Shown here piece after piece: positions 1 to 7,088 of a DNA stretch of 10,157 nucleotides; position 1 is the first letter of the stretch, and the number at the start of each line of letters is the position of its first letter. The position numbers were made by a program, and so were the translations under genes. The stretch covers positions 9,632 to 19,788 of the forward strand of contig DOIX01000046.1 of the NCBI GenBank assembly GCA_003511885.1. The letters are read 5' to 3'. Under the pieces are notes generated by a model. That model saw only the letters and a program-made list of their open reading frames with translations, was not told the DNA's origin and did no database searches. Source of the stretch: Cyanobacteria bacterium UBA11153 (GTDB lineage Bacteria; Cyanobacteriota; Cyanobacteriia; Cyanobacteriales; Coleofasciculaceae).

Positions 1-31
1 TTCTCACCAGTTTCATTGATACTGGTGAGAA
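1..31 (-). terminator. Hairpin, possible terminator of the large minus-strand gene
   Basis: Bases 1-11 (TTCTCACCAGT) and 21-31 (ACTGGTGAGAA) form a perfect 11-bp inverted repeat around a 9-nt loop. It lies 64 bases past the stop codon of the glycosyltransferase gene on the minus strand, where a Rho-independent terminator would be expected. The T-tract that would confirm this would lie to the left of base 1, outside the window. A bidirectional terminator or another structured element remains possible. Confidence 0.5.
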
Positions 32-35
32 ACTT

Positions 36-58
36 CTGCCCCCTGCTCCCCTGCTCCC
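36..58. repeat. Short CTGCTCC-type heptad repeat
   Basis: Three imperfect heptads (CTGCCCC, CTGCTCC, CTGCTCC) lie in a row, with one extra C before the last. C-rich heptad arrays of this kind are common between cyanobacterial genes (STRR type). No function is implied. Confidence 0.45.
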
Positions 59-94
59 TTGTCACAACTGATGGGTTATTTCTGCCCACCTGCA

Positions 95-3000
95 CTAGGC
101 AAGTCTTTCCCGTACAACCTCCTGATAAAACGATTCCAAACCCACCACACAAGCCTTATCCTCATATAAAGAGTCATGACGGGCTTTGAGCCGTGCAGAA
201 ATTTCCTCTCGCCAAGCTGCATCTAATCCTAATTTGACAGCAATTTCAATATATTCACCTTCACTTGAGGCGATTGTATCTGTCACCCCTAACATGTTCA
301 AAAAGCTATCGGTGTGACGACTTCGCATAAATTCCCCCGGATAAGTAACGATGGGCAGATTACAGGCAATTGCTTCTAAACTCGTATTTCCTCCAGACCA
401 AGTAATTGTATCTAAATATACATCTGAAAGTAAATTAATTGCAAGATAATTATCCCGTCCAGGAATAGTGCGGAAGACACAGTAATTTTCATAGTTTAAA
501 CCTAATTTAGCAAAGGCACGTTGTAAACGAGGTTTCAGTAATTCTCCTCGTAAAAATAGGAATTGCGATTCCGGAACCTGACGAGCAATTTCTGGTAAAA
601 TAAAATCATACTGCGGTAGGTATTTAAAGGGCGCTTGGCAACATAAATAAATAATCGCCTCTTCTCTTAACTGAAAATCTGCCCTAGTTTGGCTGAGGGT
701 GGGAATATAAGGTTTAGGGTAAGCTACACCGATATTTGGTAACCGAATTAATGTTTCTGAATAATGTGTTTCGGCATTTTCTTCCTCCATTAATTCGCTG
801 GATAAAAAGTAATCTATTGTTGGTAATCCGGTTGTAACTGGATGCCCCCAAGCTACACATTGTATGGGCGCAAGCCTTAATCCTGCCATTGCCATGGTGG
901 GAGCATCCATGCCAATTTCTGGAAAGATGAGAATATGGAGTTTATCACTAAGGATTTGGGTGGCAGTGGCTTCTAAACCAAAGGGAATATGATGGAAGAC
1001 ATCGCTATAGTCTCGGAATTGTTGGGTAACTAAATCTGGGCTATTTCCGGTATAATAGCAGTAGATTTCAAAATTATTTTTATCGCAGTAACGGAGCCAA
1101 CCCGTTAGCCATAAGGTGCCGCTGTAGGAGTGGAGGTAAGCTGAGATATAGCCAATCCGAATTTTTTGGTTATCTGACAGCAGTGGGAGAGGTTTTGACT
1201 CAATCCACTGGGGATAATTAGCCGCCATAATCCGATAGACTAAGTTGCCATACTGACGTTGTAAATCGATATCGTTTTGTGCTTGATAGCCAAGATAAAA
1301 GTTTGTCAAGCGACTAATTCCAGCTAAAGCTTCCTGTTTTTCCGATAAAGTTGCTAAGGATGTTTCCTCAATCAGAGTTTGCAATCCATCTGTAAATCGC
1401 TGACGATAGAAACTAATCTCAGCTTCATCATTATAAATACTGGGAATGAGTAAATATTTCAGGAGGGTAAACGTATAGTTATCGGGCAGCAAGTCTGAAG
1501 CGCGATTGGCGGCTTGGATTGCTGACTCAATCTGTCCATTTCCCCGTAAATCGATAATGAGATGGAAATGGAATATAGCCTCTTTAGGATAAACTTGAAT
1601 TCCCGTTTCTAAGGTATTGAAAGAGTCTGCTAGGGCATGATTCTGTCTTAAGGATTCACTCAATTGCCAGTAAACTTCGGCATCGCCTGCTTGCAAGTCG
1701 AGAATCTTCTGATATTGTTCAATTGCCCCTTCCCATTTTTCTTGCCGAAAGAGTTGATTGGCTAAATTTAGAAATAACTGTTCTTGGCTTATTTCCTGTA
1801 AATCGTCCAGACTGTAAGCTGGAATGGATTCTCTCACTTCTTGACTTTCTCTCTCTAAAATAATCCGACTATGTATATAAGGTAATAACACCTCCCAGCC
1901 ATCGGGTGTTAAAGCCGAAATTAAGCTAATTTCTGTTTCATCACCTACATCCAAATCTTCCACCATCAGTAAATTCATCGCGACACTGGATAAGATGAGA
2001 TGGGCTTCATCTTCTGAAGTGTTGGTGATATCGATGAGGAGACTAATCTGACGGGATTCTGGATAAGTAATGATGGTTGTCATAACCTGTGCTAATTCTT
2101 GACAGAGAGACTCTTCCTCTTGTTGCCAATCGGGGAAGATAACAAAATTAATATCACCTAACCTAATTAAACTCCAGTTTCCAGTAACTAATTGCACTCC
2201 CCTCATTTGAGGTATGGTATCAATACTTAAAATTGGTAATTTACCCTCTGTTAGTTCTTTAATTATCCTGCCATCTTCCACCTCTAAGCTAATCCTAGCT
2301 TGCAACCGAGGTAAAAGTGCCTCCCACTGTACTTTACCCAAGCTTCCCACTAACGATATATTAATTTCTTCACTAATATCTAAATCATTTTCCATCACGA
2401 GATTCATCGCGACTCCAGATAGGAAAAGATTGGCATCTTCTTCAGGAATATCTCCCCTGTATACTAGTAGAGTGATGCAACTTTTATCCGGGTGACTTGC
2501 CAAGGCAGTCAATATTTCTCCCAATTCTACCCCTAAACCTTCTTCCGAGCCACACCAATCGGGGAAAATAATCAGATTAATATCCTTAAGGTTGAAAGGC
2601 AAAGTAGCAGCATCAATTAAAGCCGCACTGACTTTATCAGCCATTCCCAACCAAGAAAACTTTTGCGCCTGAGTCAAACCTGCTAAAATTAACGAATTCC
2701 GCACTGTCGGCTTTTGCACCTCACAAAGGGCATTAGCCATACCTGCCACATCATTATCTTTCACATAAATAGCCGCTTCTCCAGCCACTTCCGGAATGGA
2801 AGCATTAGGGCAAGTAATAATCGGGCATCCGCAAGCCATTGCCTCTAATACAGGCAATCCAAATCCTTCATATAAAGATGGATATACTAAAGCCACTGCA
2901 CCAGCATAAGCTACTCGCAACTCTTCATCACTGAGATGTAGCATATAAACAGTCGTGCCCACCGTATAGTTTCTTAATTCTTCCGGTAAAAAACCGCCAC

Positions 3001-5992
3001 TACCAGTGCAAACAATCGCAAAACCCTCTCTACTATACAGACGAGCAAATCCTTGAAAAAATAATTCTGAATTTTTATAATTACTCCCGATACCTACTGC
3101 CAGAAAATAAGGTTTAGTGATACCATATTTAGTTTTAAATCGCTCAACTTCTGCCTCAGTTGCCGGAGCAAAGCTTTTATCAACTCCACATTCAGCCACT
3201 GCAATCGATTCTAAAGGAATCCGAGGAAAAAACTTAGCTAAATCCCTAGCCGTATTATGAGAAATAGCAATATAAGCAGAAGCGTGTTGAATTCCATAGT
3301 GCTTTTCCCGCCACATGGGTTCCTCAAAATCCGCACCCAATACTTCAGGAATCATGTCATAAGCCATAAATACAGAAGGAGTGGAGATGGGAGTAGTGTA
3401 ATAAGTTGAGATAAATAAATCAGCACCTTCTTCATCACAGATTTGCTGTAACATTTCCCGATCCGCATCAGTTGCGTTATAGTCGTGAGGTGGAATGCTA
3501 CGATAGCGAATACCGGGAATTTTAGGTGCAGTTTCACCGCGATCTAGTAAAATAATATGTTGGGCAAAACTATTGGCTGCCCATTCTTGTAGTAGGGAAC
3601 GCCATAGGCGGGCAATTCCGGTTTGATAGCGTTGGAAGAATATGCCGTCTACTAAAATAGTTGGTGATACCGCTTGAAATTTGACAGCTTGCTTTTGCCC
3701 ATCATCAGACTGTCTGAATTGCCATACATCACTGCCGTTTACCTTCTGAGCAATTGGTACAACACCGCAGGATTTTATGGTATCAACTCTTGTATCATCT
3801 CCCACCCAAGCAAAATATTGGCGTAATAAGACAGGAAATTTAGGCTGTTTCTGCAAATTCGTCCATTGTGAAACAGCGTTTTTATAACCGTAATATTGTT
3901 CTTTAAATCGCAATTGACTAGGAGTAACATAAGCAAAATGTTGAAAAATCAGCCCCCTTTCTTCAGTCTCTGTATGTAAAAAAGGATTGACAGTAGCAAC
4001 ATTGCGCCATTGATTATCCCAAGACTCAACTAATACGGGAGGCTCATGTGCAGCCCATACCATACCCGGTTTAAATTTCCAAGTACGCAGCCAATCCTGT
4101 TGTGGATTCTGAGCATAACAATTTCGAGTACTAATAACCAAATTTTCCCCCACAAAATACCAGCACCAATACCAAGCTGCTGTTTTATCAGGATTAGCCA
4201 CAAACATGTGTCGCGCCGTGCAAATCTGTTCGACTGTCCACAATTCATCTACATCTATTTGCCACAGTAAACATTCTTCCTGAATATTTACCAGTGGTGC
4301 ATTTACCATTTCCAGTTTTCCATCCCAGAAAACACCATCCGGCTTCCGATAAACTGCGATCTTATCTGGATAAAGTTGGGCTAATTCATCTAAATACTCT
4401 CTCGTACCATCATTACTGCGTCCCTGATGATGAATTTGATCTGTAATAGCTCCGCCCAATCTGAGGCTCCATGCAGTATCATTTTTTAAGTCTGCTACAC
4501 CTTCAATAATATGCCAGTGCCATTGGCAAGGCAGTTGCTTAAAAATTTCGATATGATAACGGATGAAGGGTTCCCCGTTAAGAACTATAGTAAAAAAGTG
4601 AATAGGAAGTTGAGGAAAGGCGATATAATTCTCATAGAAAGCCTGAGAATTTTTAACTTGTTCACCAATTTTACCATCTCTTGTTATCCGATGACATTCA
4701 TAACCATTTTCGATTAATATGTCAAACGTATCTTTTGCTTGACGATTTAAACCTTCTAACATCTTTTGGGATATCTCAAACTGGATGAAGCGGATTGCTT
4801 TATTTTGTAAGAGACTCTGAGCGCCTCGAAGTACATCGCTCTCAGCTCCTTCAACATCTACTTTTAAATAATCAATTTTTGATAGATCTTGTTCTTTGGT
4901 AAAATTATCCAGAGTGACTGCTTCTACTATTTCAGTTTTGACAATAGGGACATATTCTTTAAATGTTTGTGGATCTAGCATCTGCGGTTTGCCAATACTA
5001 TTCCAAGCTGAGTAATCATCGGGAAATTCATTGAGTTCAATTTGAGTATTTCTTGAAAATACTGCATTTTGATAGATATAAATGTTTTTGAAATTTAATT
5101 CTTCTATTCGGGATTGCAGTTTTTGAAAGGTACTTGATGTTGGCTCGAAGGAAAATACTTTTCCAGAATAACCAACTAGTTGACTGAAAAGTAAGGAATA
5201 GTCTCCAATATTAGCGCCAACATCAAAAACAATCATTCCAGGACTAACCAGTTTTCTAACGAGTAACTGTTCAGTTTGCTCATGCTCAAAATCCAAACTT
5301 TTATTTTCTATTCTTTTAAATATAGAATAGCCGTTACGAATATTACCATTGCTAGCTACTAGATTATAGTTTTTATCTGATATTAAACGATGAAAGTTTG
5401 GGTAATTTTTAAATGTATTGATATCGTCTAAAAATATGAATTTTGCTCCATATAATAAATCTAATTCATCTGAACCTGTAAATTCAGAACCATCGATTAA
5501 TACTACATCAAAAAAATCGATGTTATTTTCTTCTTTAATCTTTTGAATACCTCCCTCTGGTACTCCAGCATTTTTGACATATTCAACATCTTGACGCAGC
5601 CAATCTAAAACCTGTTCTAAAGGATAGTAATTCAGATTGGTTAAGTTATTGTTATAAAAATCAATAACTTCGTCTTCACTAGGAAATGCTTCTAAAGAAA
5701 CAGACGATAAGTTATAGCACTTGACAAAAGTTTCCTTTCCATAGTGCTTTTGGAGTTCAGCAAATCGAGTCTTGGAAACTTCAAGACAGAAAAGGGTTGG
5801 CTTGTTTGGGTTATCTCGAAGTCCTTTGACAAATGCTTCAGTACTACCCTCACCTGAAGATGAACCAATTTCTAAAACTGTTTTGATATTTTCTTCTCTG
5901 GCTATCGTTTGAATGTATCGATAAAATTCATCATTTTTTATTTCGGGAGGAATCGGGCGATCTAGAGCGGATTGACGATGCTTTTTATTCAT
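95..5992 (-). CDS. Giant multidomain FkbM methyltransferase / glycosyltransferase with TPRs and SPINDLY-like C-terminus
   Basis: This 1965-aa protein probably builds and methylates a surface glycan or glycoprotein. No signal peptide or membrane segment is seen, so it is likely cytoplasmic. Domains in order: residues ~1-228, class I SAM methyltransferase-like (VLEIGSSSGEG at 39-49, IDG at 166-168, LDD at 188-190); ~240-458, FkbM methyltransferase (FDVGANIGDYS at 256-266, IDYLKVDVEGAE at 373-384); ~464-745, GT-A-like transferase (DGTREYLDE near 528, DVD at 580-582); ~777-1125, GT4 (TGIAR at 791, K973, EX7E E1042/E1050); 1138-1237 and 1281-1380, two copies of an IFPDW module; ~1403-1510, TPRs; ~1610-1960, GT41/SPINDLY-like, with H1621, H1686 and K1790 matching OGT catalytic positions. 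The start is the first ATG in frame; no Shine-Dalgarno is visible. It lies 24 bp downstream of a TPR fragment. Base composition is lower in GC at the methyltransferase end. Acceptor and sugars are unknown. Confidence 0.93.
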   Translation of the reverse strand: MNKKHRQSALDRPIPPEIKNDEFYRYIQTIAREENIKTVLEIGSSSGEGSTEAFVKGLRDNPNKPTLFCLEVSKTRFAELQKHYGKETFVKCYNLSSVSLEAFPSEDEVIDFYNNNLTNLNYYPLEQVLDWLRQDVEYVKNAGVPEGGIQKIKEENNIDFFDVVLIDGSEFTGSDELDLLYGAKFIFLDDINTFKNYPNFHRLISDKNYNLVASNGNIRNGYSIFKRIENKSLDFEHEQTEQLLVRKLVSPGMIVFDVGANIGDYSLLFSQLVGYSGKVFSFEPTSSTFQKLQSRIEELNFKNIYIYQNAVFSRNTQIELNEFPDDYSAWNSIGKPQMLDPQTFKEYVPIVKTEIVEAVTLDNFTKEQDLSKIDYLKVDVEGAESDVLRGAQSLLQNKAIRFIQFEISQKMLEGLNRQAKDTFDILIENGYECHRITRDGKIGEQVKNSQAFYENYIAFPQLPIHFFTIVLNGEPFIRYHIEIFKQLPCQWHWHIIEGVADLKNDTAWSLRLGGAITDQIHHQGRSNDGTREYLDELAQLYPDKIAVYRKPDGVFWDGKLEMVNAPLVNIQEECLLWQIDVDELWTVEQICTARHMFVANPDKTAAWYWCWYFVGENLVISTRNCYAQNPQQDWLRTWKFKPGMVWAAHEPPVLVESWDNQWRNVATVNPFLHTETEERGLIFQHFAYVTPSQLRFKEQYYGYKNAVSQWTNLQKQPKFPVLLRQYFAWVGDDTRVDTIKSCGVVPIAQKVNGSDVWQFRQSDDGQKQAVKFQAVSPTILVDGIFFQRYQTGIARLWRSLLQEWAANSFAQHIILLDRGETAPKIPGIRYRSIPPHDYNATDADREMLQQICDEEGADLFISTYYTTPISTPSVFMAYDMIPEVLGADFEEPMWREKHYGIQHASAYIAISHNTARDLAKFFPRIPLESIAVAECGVDKSFAPATEAEVERFKTKYGITKPYFLAVGIGSNYKNSELFFQGFARLYSREGFAIVCTGSGGFLPEELRNYTVGTTVYMLHLSDEELRVAYAGAVALVYPSLYEGFGLPVLEAMACGCPIITCPNASIPEVAGEAAIYVKDNDVAGMANALCEVQKPTVRNSLILAGLTQAQKFSWLGMADKVSAALIDAATLPFNLKDINLIIFPDWCGSEEGLGVELGEILTALASHPDKSCITLLVYRGDIPEEDANLFLSGVAMNLVMENDLDISEEINISLVGSLGKVQWEALLPRLQARISLEVEDGRIIKELTEGKLPILSIDTIPQMRGVQLVTGNWSLIRLGDINFVIFPDWQQEEESLCQELAQVMTTIITYPESRQISLLIDITNTSEDEAHLILSSVAMNLLMVEDLDVGDETEISLISALTPDGWEVLLPYIHSRIILERESQEVRESIPAYSLDDLQEISQEQLFLNLANQLFRQEKWEGAIEQYQKILDLQAGDAEVYWQLSESLRQNHALADSFNTLETGIQVYPKEAIFHFHLIIDLRGNGQIESAIQAANRASDLLPDNYTFTLLKYLLIPSIYNDEAEISFYRQRFTDGLQTLIEETSLATLSEKQEALAGISRLTNFYLGYQAQNDIDLQRQYGNLVYRIMAANYPQWIESKPLPLLSDNQKIRIGYISAYLHSYSGTLWLTGWLRYCDKNNFEIYCYYTGNSPDLVTQQFRDYSDVFHHIPFGLEATATQILSDKLHILIFPEIGMDAPTMAMAGLRLAPIQCVAWGHPVTTGLPTIDYFLSSELMEEENAETHYSETLIRLPNIGVAYPKPYIPTLSQTRADFQLREEAIIYLCCQAPFKYLPQYDFILPEIARQVPESQFLFLRGELLKPRLQRAFAKLGLNYENYCVFRTIPGRDNYLAINLLSDVYLDTITWSGGNTSLEAIACNLPIVTYPGEFMRSRHTDSFLNMLGVTDTIASSEGEYIEIAVKLGLDAAWREEISARLKARHDSLYEDKACVVGLESFYQEVVRERLA
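1853..2152 (-). repeat. IFPDW module, copy 2 (internal protein repeat)
   Basis: Encodes residues 1281-1380 of the large glycosyltransferase. It aligns without gaps over exactly 100 residues to copy 1, with about 45 identities by hand count. Shared landmarks are IN..IFPDW at the start, the pair SVAMNL / SSVAMNLL in the middle, DLD, EISL, WE.LLP and RI.LE at the end. I know no named domain for it. It sits between the GT4 and TPR parts. Confidence 0.85.
2282..2581 (-). repeat. IFPDW module, copy 1 (internal protein repeat)
   Basis: Encodes residues 1138-1237, immediately after the GT4 domain. It is the partner of the copy at 1853-2152, separated by a 43-aa linker. The predicted pattern is a beta strand ending in PDW, an acidic helix, an ITLLV strand, a helix with VAMNL, an ISLVG strand and a final ARISLE strand. 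This resembles a small alpha/beta fold such as half of a GT-B Rossmann domain, which is inference. Confidence 0.85.
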
Positions 5993-6016
5993 AAAAAATT
6001 ATGTATATTGTTGATT

Positions 6017-6268
6017 TTAAAAGTAATTGCATAACAGTTGATTGATAGATAATCGAATTTTATTACGATTTACCTCTCGCCCCTTTTCCCCACCTTCCGG
6101 ATTCAATTCCACCAACTTCTCCAAAGGCGCGATCGCACCTTGCACCTCTTTCATCTCCAACCGCAGATCCACCAATCTTTTCAGCGCTACCTGATTTTCT
6201 GGTTCCCGCTGCAAAACTAATTCATAACCCTTTGCTTTCTCTTCTAGTGGAATTATTTTCATAAACAT
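6017..6268 (-). CDS. Short TPR protein, likely a duplicate remnant
   Basis: An 83-aa open frame carrying one TPR-like unit (residues ~14-56, [17 protein letters not shown] followed by [10 protein letters not shown] and [14 protein letters not shown]). The unit is nearly identical to that of the upstream gene at 6270-6635. Unlike that gene it has no membrane anchor. After the TPR it runs into an unrelated tail (from ~residue 57) rich in Lys, Arg and Asn. Its ATG lies one base beyond the TAA of the upstream gene, in another frame, so any translation would probably be by re-initiation. A second in-frame ATG occurs at codon 3. It ends 24 bp before the large glycosyltransferase gene. It may be a duplicated fragment rather than a working gene. 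Confidence 0.45.
   Translation of the reverse strand: MFMKIIPLEEKAKGYELVLQREPENQVALKRLVDLRLEMKEVQGAIAPLEKLVELNPEGGEKGREVNRNKIRLSINQLLCNYF
6099..6234 (-). repeat. TPR-coding DNA repeat, copy B
   Basis: This 136-bp stretch aligns without gaps to 6331-6466, offset 232 bp, with about 12 differences by eye (roughly 90% identity). It includes a HIP1 site at 6129-6136. The high DNA identity points to recent duplication or gene conversion rather than ancient TPR repetition. Confidence 0.8.
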
Positions 6269-6269
6269 T

Positions 6270-6635
6270 TTATTTCTTTTCTATCTCTTGTTTTAATTTA
6301 CTCAATAAGGTTTTATAATCTTCTCGATCTGGATTCAACTCAACCAACTTCTCCAAAGGCGCGATCGCACCTTTCACATTCTTCATCTCCAACCGCGTAT
6401 CCACTAACCCTTTCAGCGCTACCTGATTTTCTGGTTCCCGCTGCAAAACTAATTCATAGCCCTTTTCTTGCTCTTGTAGCTGTTTATTTATCAACTGTGC
6501 TTCATTTTGCCCACTTCGCTTTGGTTGTTGCCACGCACTACTAAACAAACTAAATAACCCATACCCACTAGAGGCTACGAAAGCCACAATTGACCATAAG
6601 AGGAGAATTCGCTGTAGTGGTTTTGTTTGGGACAT
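6270..6635 (-). CDS. Membrane-anchored TPR protein, short form
   Basis: The preferred start is the ATG at 6635 ([10 protein letters not shown]), giving 121 aa. A longer in-frame start at 6674 exists but adds an unconvincing leader. Residues ~8-32 form one hydrophobic helix ([19 protein letters not shown]), then a Gln-rich linker, then one TPR-like unit ([36 protein letters not shown]) and a charged C-terminus ending KQEIEKK. It is probably an inner-membrane or thylakoid-anchored protein with its TPR on one side, acting as a protein-binding scaffold. From memory, cyanobacterial proteins that begin this way usually have several TPRs and about twice this length, so this copy may be truncated. 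It lies downstream of lepB on the same strand, about 450 bp away. No clear Shine-Dalgarno is seen. Partner and exact role are unknown. Confidence 0.65.
   Translation of the reverse strand: MSQTKPLQRILLLWSIVAFVASSGYGLFSLFSSAWQQPKRSGQNEAQLINKQLQEQEKGYELVLQREPENQVALKGLVDTRLEMKNVKGAIAPLEKLVELNPDREDYKTLLSKLKQEIEKK
6331..6466 (-). repeat. TPR-coding DNA repeat, copy A
   Basis: This copy lies inside the short membrane-anchored TPR gene. It matches copy B (6099-6234) over its full 136 bp, and its 6364-6467 part matches copy C (6891-6994), all without gaps. Confidence 0.8.
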
Positions 6636-6874
6636 ACTGTAAAGAAGTGTGAAGGCTACCTTGCTACTGCACAATTTCTGGCGCAGAGCTAAGTGCTACC
6701 CTTAATTTACCCACTTTTCTGTAAATAGCGATCAGCTCACTTCTGATGCTGCGATCGCACCCACTCCACTTTACCAAATACTAGGGCACAATCAGAAATT
6801 GCGATCGCGTTTTTCTGAGAAACCCTCCTTACATCCGCTGGTGAAGTCGAGTTTCTGGATATCCTACTTTACCA
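6636..6874. other. Intergenic stretch with two HIP1 sites
   Basis: No convincing gene is seen on either strand. It holds HIP1 sites at 6751-6758 and 6801-6808 and one half of a 12-bp direct repeat (6810-6821). The promoter of the TPR gene should lie in its left part, but I cannot pick out a clear -10/-35 pair. Confidence 0.4.
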
Positions 6875-6898
6875 GGTGCGATGGCTGCGCATCGCACC
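6875..6898. repeat. HIP1-like palindrome at the break of TPR copy C
   Basis: GGTGCGATG and CATCGCACC form a perfect 9-bp inverted repeat around the 6-nt loop GCTGCG. It sits exactly where copies A and B have GGCGCGATCGCACC, so it looks like a HIP1 site expanded or replaced by a hairpin. Homology to copies A and B stops inside it. Confidence 0.7.
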
Positions 6899-7004
6899 TT
6901 GCACATCTTTCATCTCCAACCGCACATCCACCAATCCTTTCCGCGCTACCTGATTTTCTGGTTCCCGCTGTAAAACCAATTGATAGCCTTTTTCTGAGAA
7001 TCCA
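6891..7004 (-). pseudogene. Broken third copy of the TPR unit
   Basis: On the minus strand this encodes [17 protein letters not shown] followed by [13 protein letters not shown], clearly the same TPR-like unit as at 6017-6268 and 6270-6635. It has no plausible start codon or membrane anchor. After the GA it leaves the family sequence inside the palindrome at 6875-6898 and soon hits a stop near 6869. Bases 6891-6994 align ungapped with 6364-6467. An open frame continues upstream into the antisense of the lepB 3' end, but that part does not look coding. I read it as a gene remnant. Confidence 0.7.
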
Positions 7005-7018
7005 CCTTTAGAAAAAGG
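6987..7018. repeat. 9-bp inverted repeat next to TPR copy C
   Basis: CCTTTTTCT (6987-6995) and AGAAAAAGG (7010-7018) pair perfectly around a 14-nt loop. The left arm overlaps the end of the TPR homology. It may mark an insertion boundary or a weak RNA stem; no function can be assigned. Confidence 0.4.
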
Positions 7019-7033
7019 TTTTTGGGGTAAATT

Positions 7034-7054
7034 ATCCCCCTTGTTAAGGGAGAT
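7034..7054 (-). terminator. Hairpin downstream of lepB
   Basis: ATCCCCCTT, the loop GTT and AAGGGAGAT make a 9-pair stem with one mismatch, 35 bp past the lepB stop. The flank in the minus direction is A/T-rich but is not a proper T-tract, so termination would be weak. CCCCCTT...AAGGGGG hairpins are also widely scattered repeats in cyanobacteria, an equally good explanation. Confidence 0.35.
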
Positions 7055-7088
7055 TGAGGGAGATTTTAACTTAATTTGCCAACAATAG

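Noticed and set aside
2214..2495. 93-codon plus-strand frame inside the glycosyltransferase gene
   Set aside because: Antisense to a well supported domain, low-complexity Ser/Ile-rich translation, no recognisable family. It is a shadow of the real frame.
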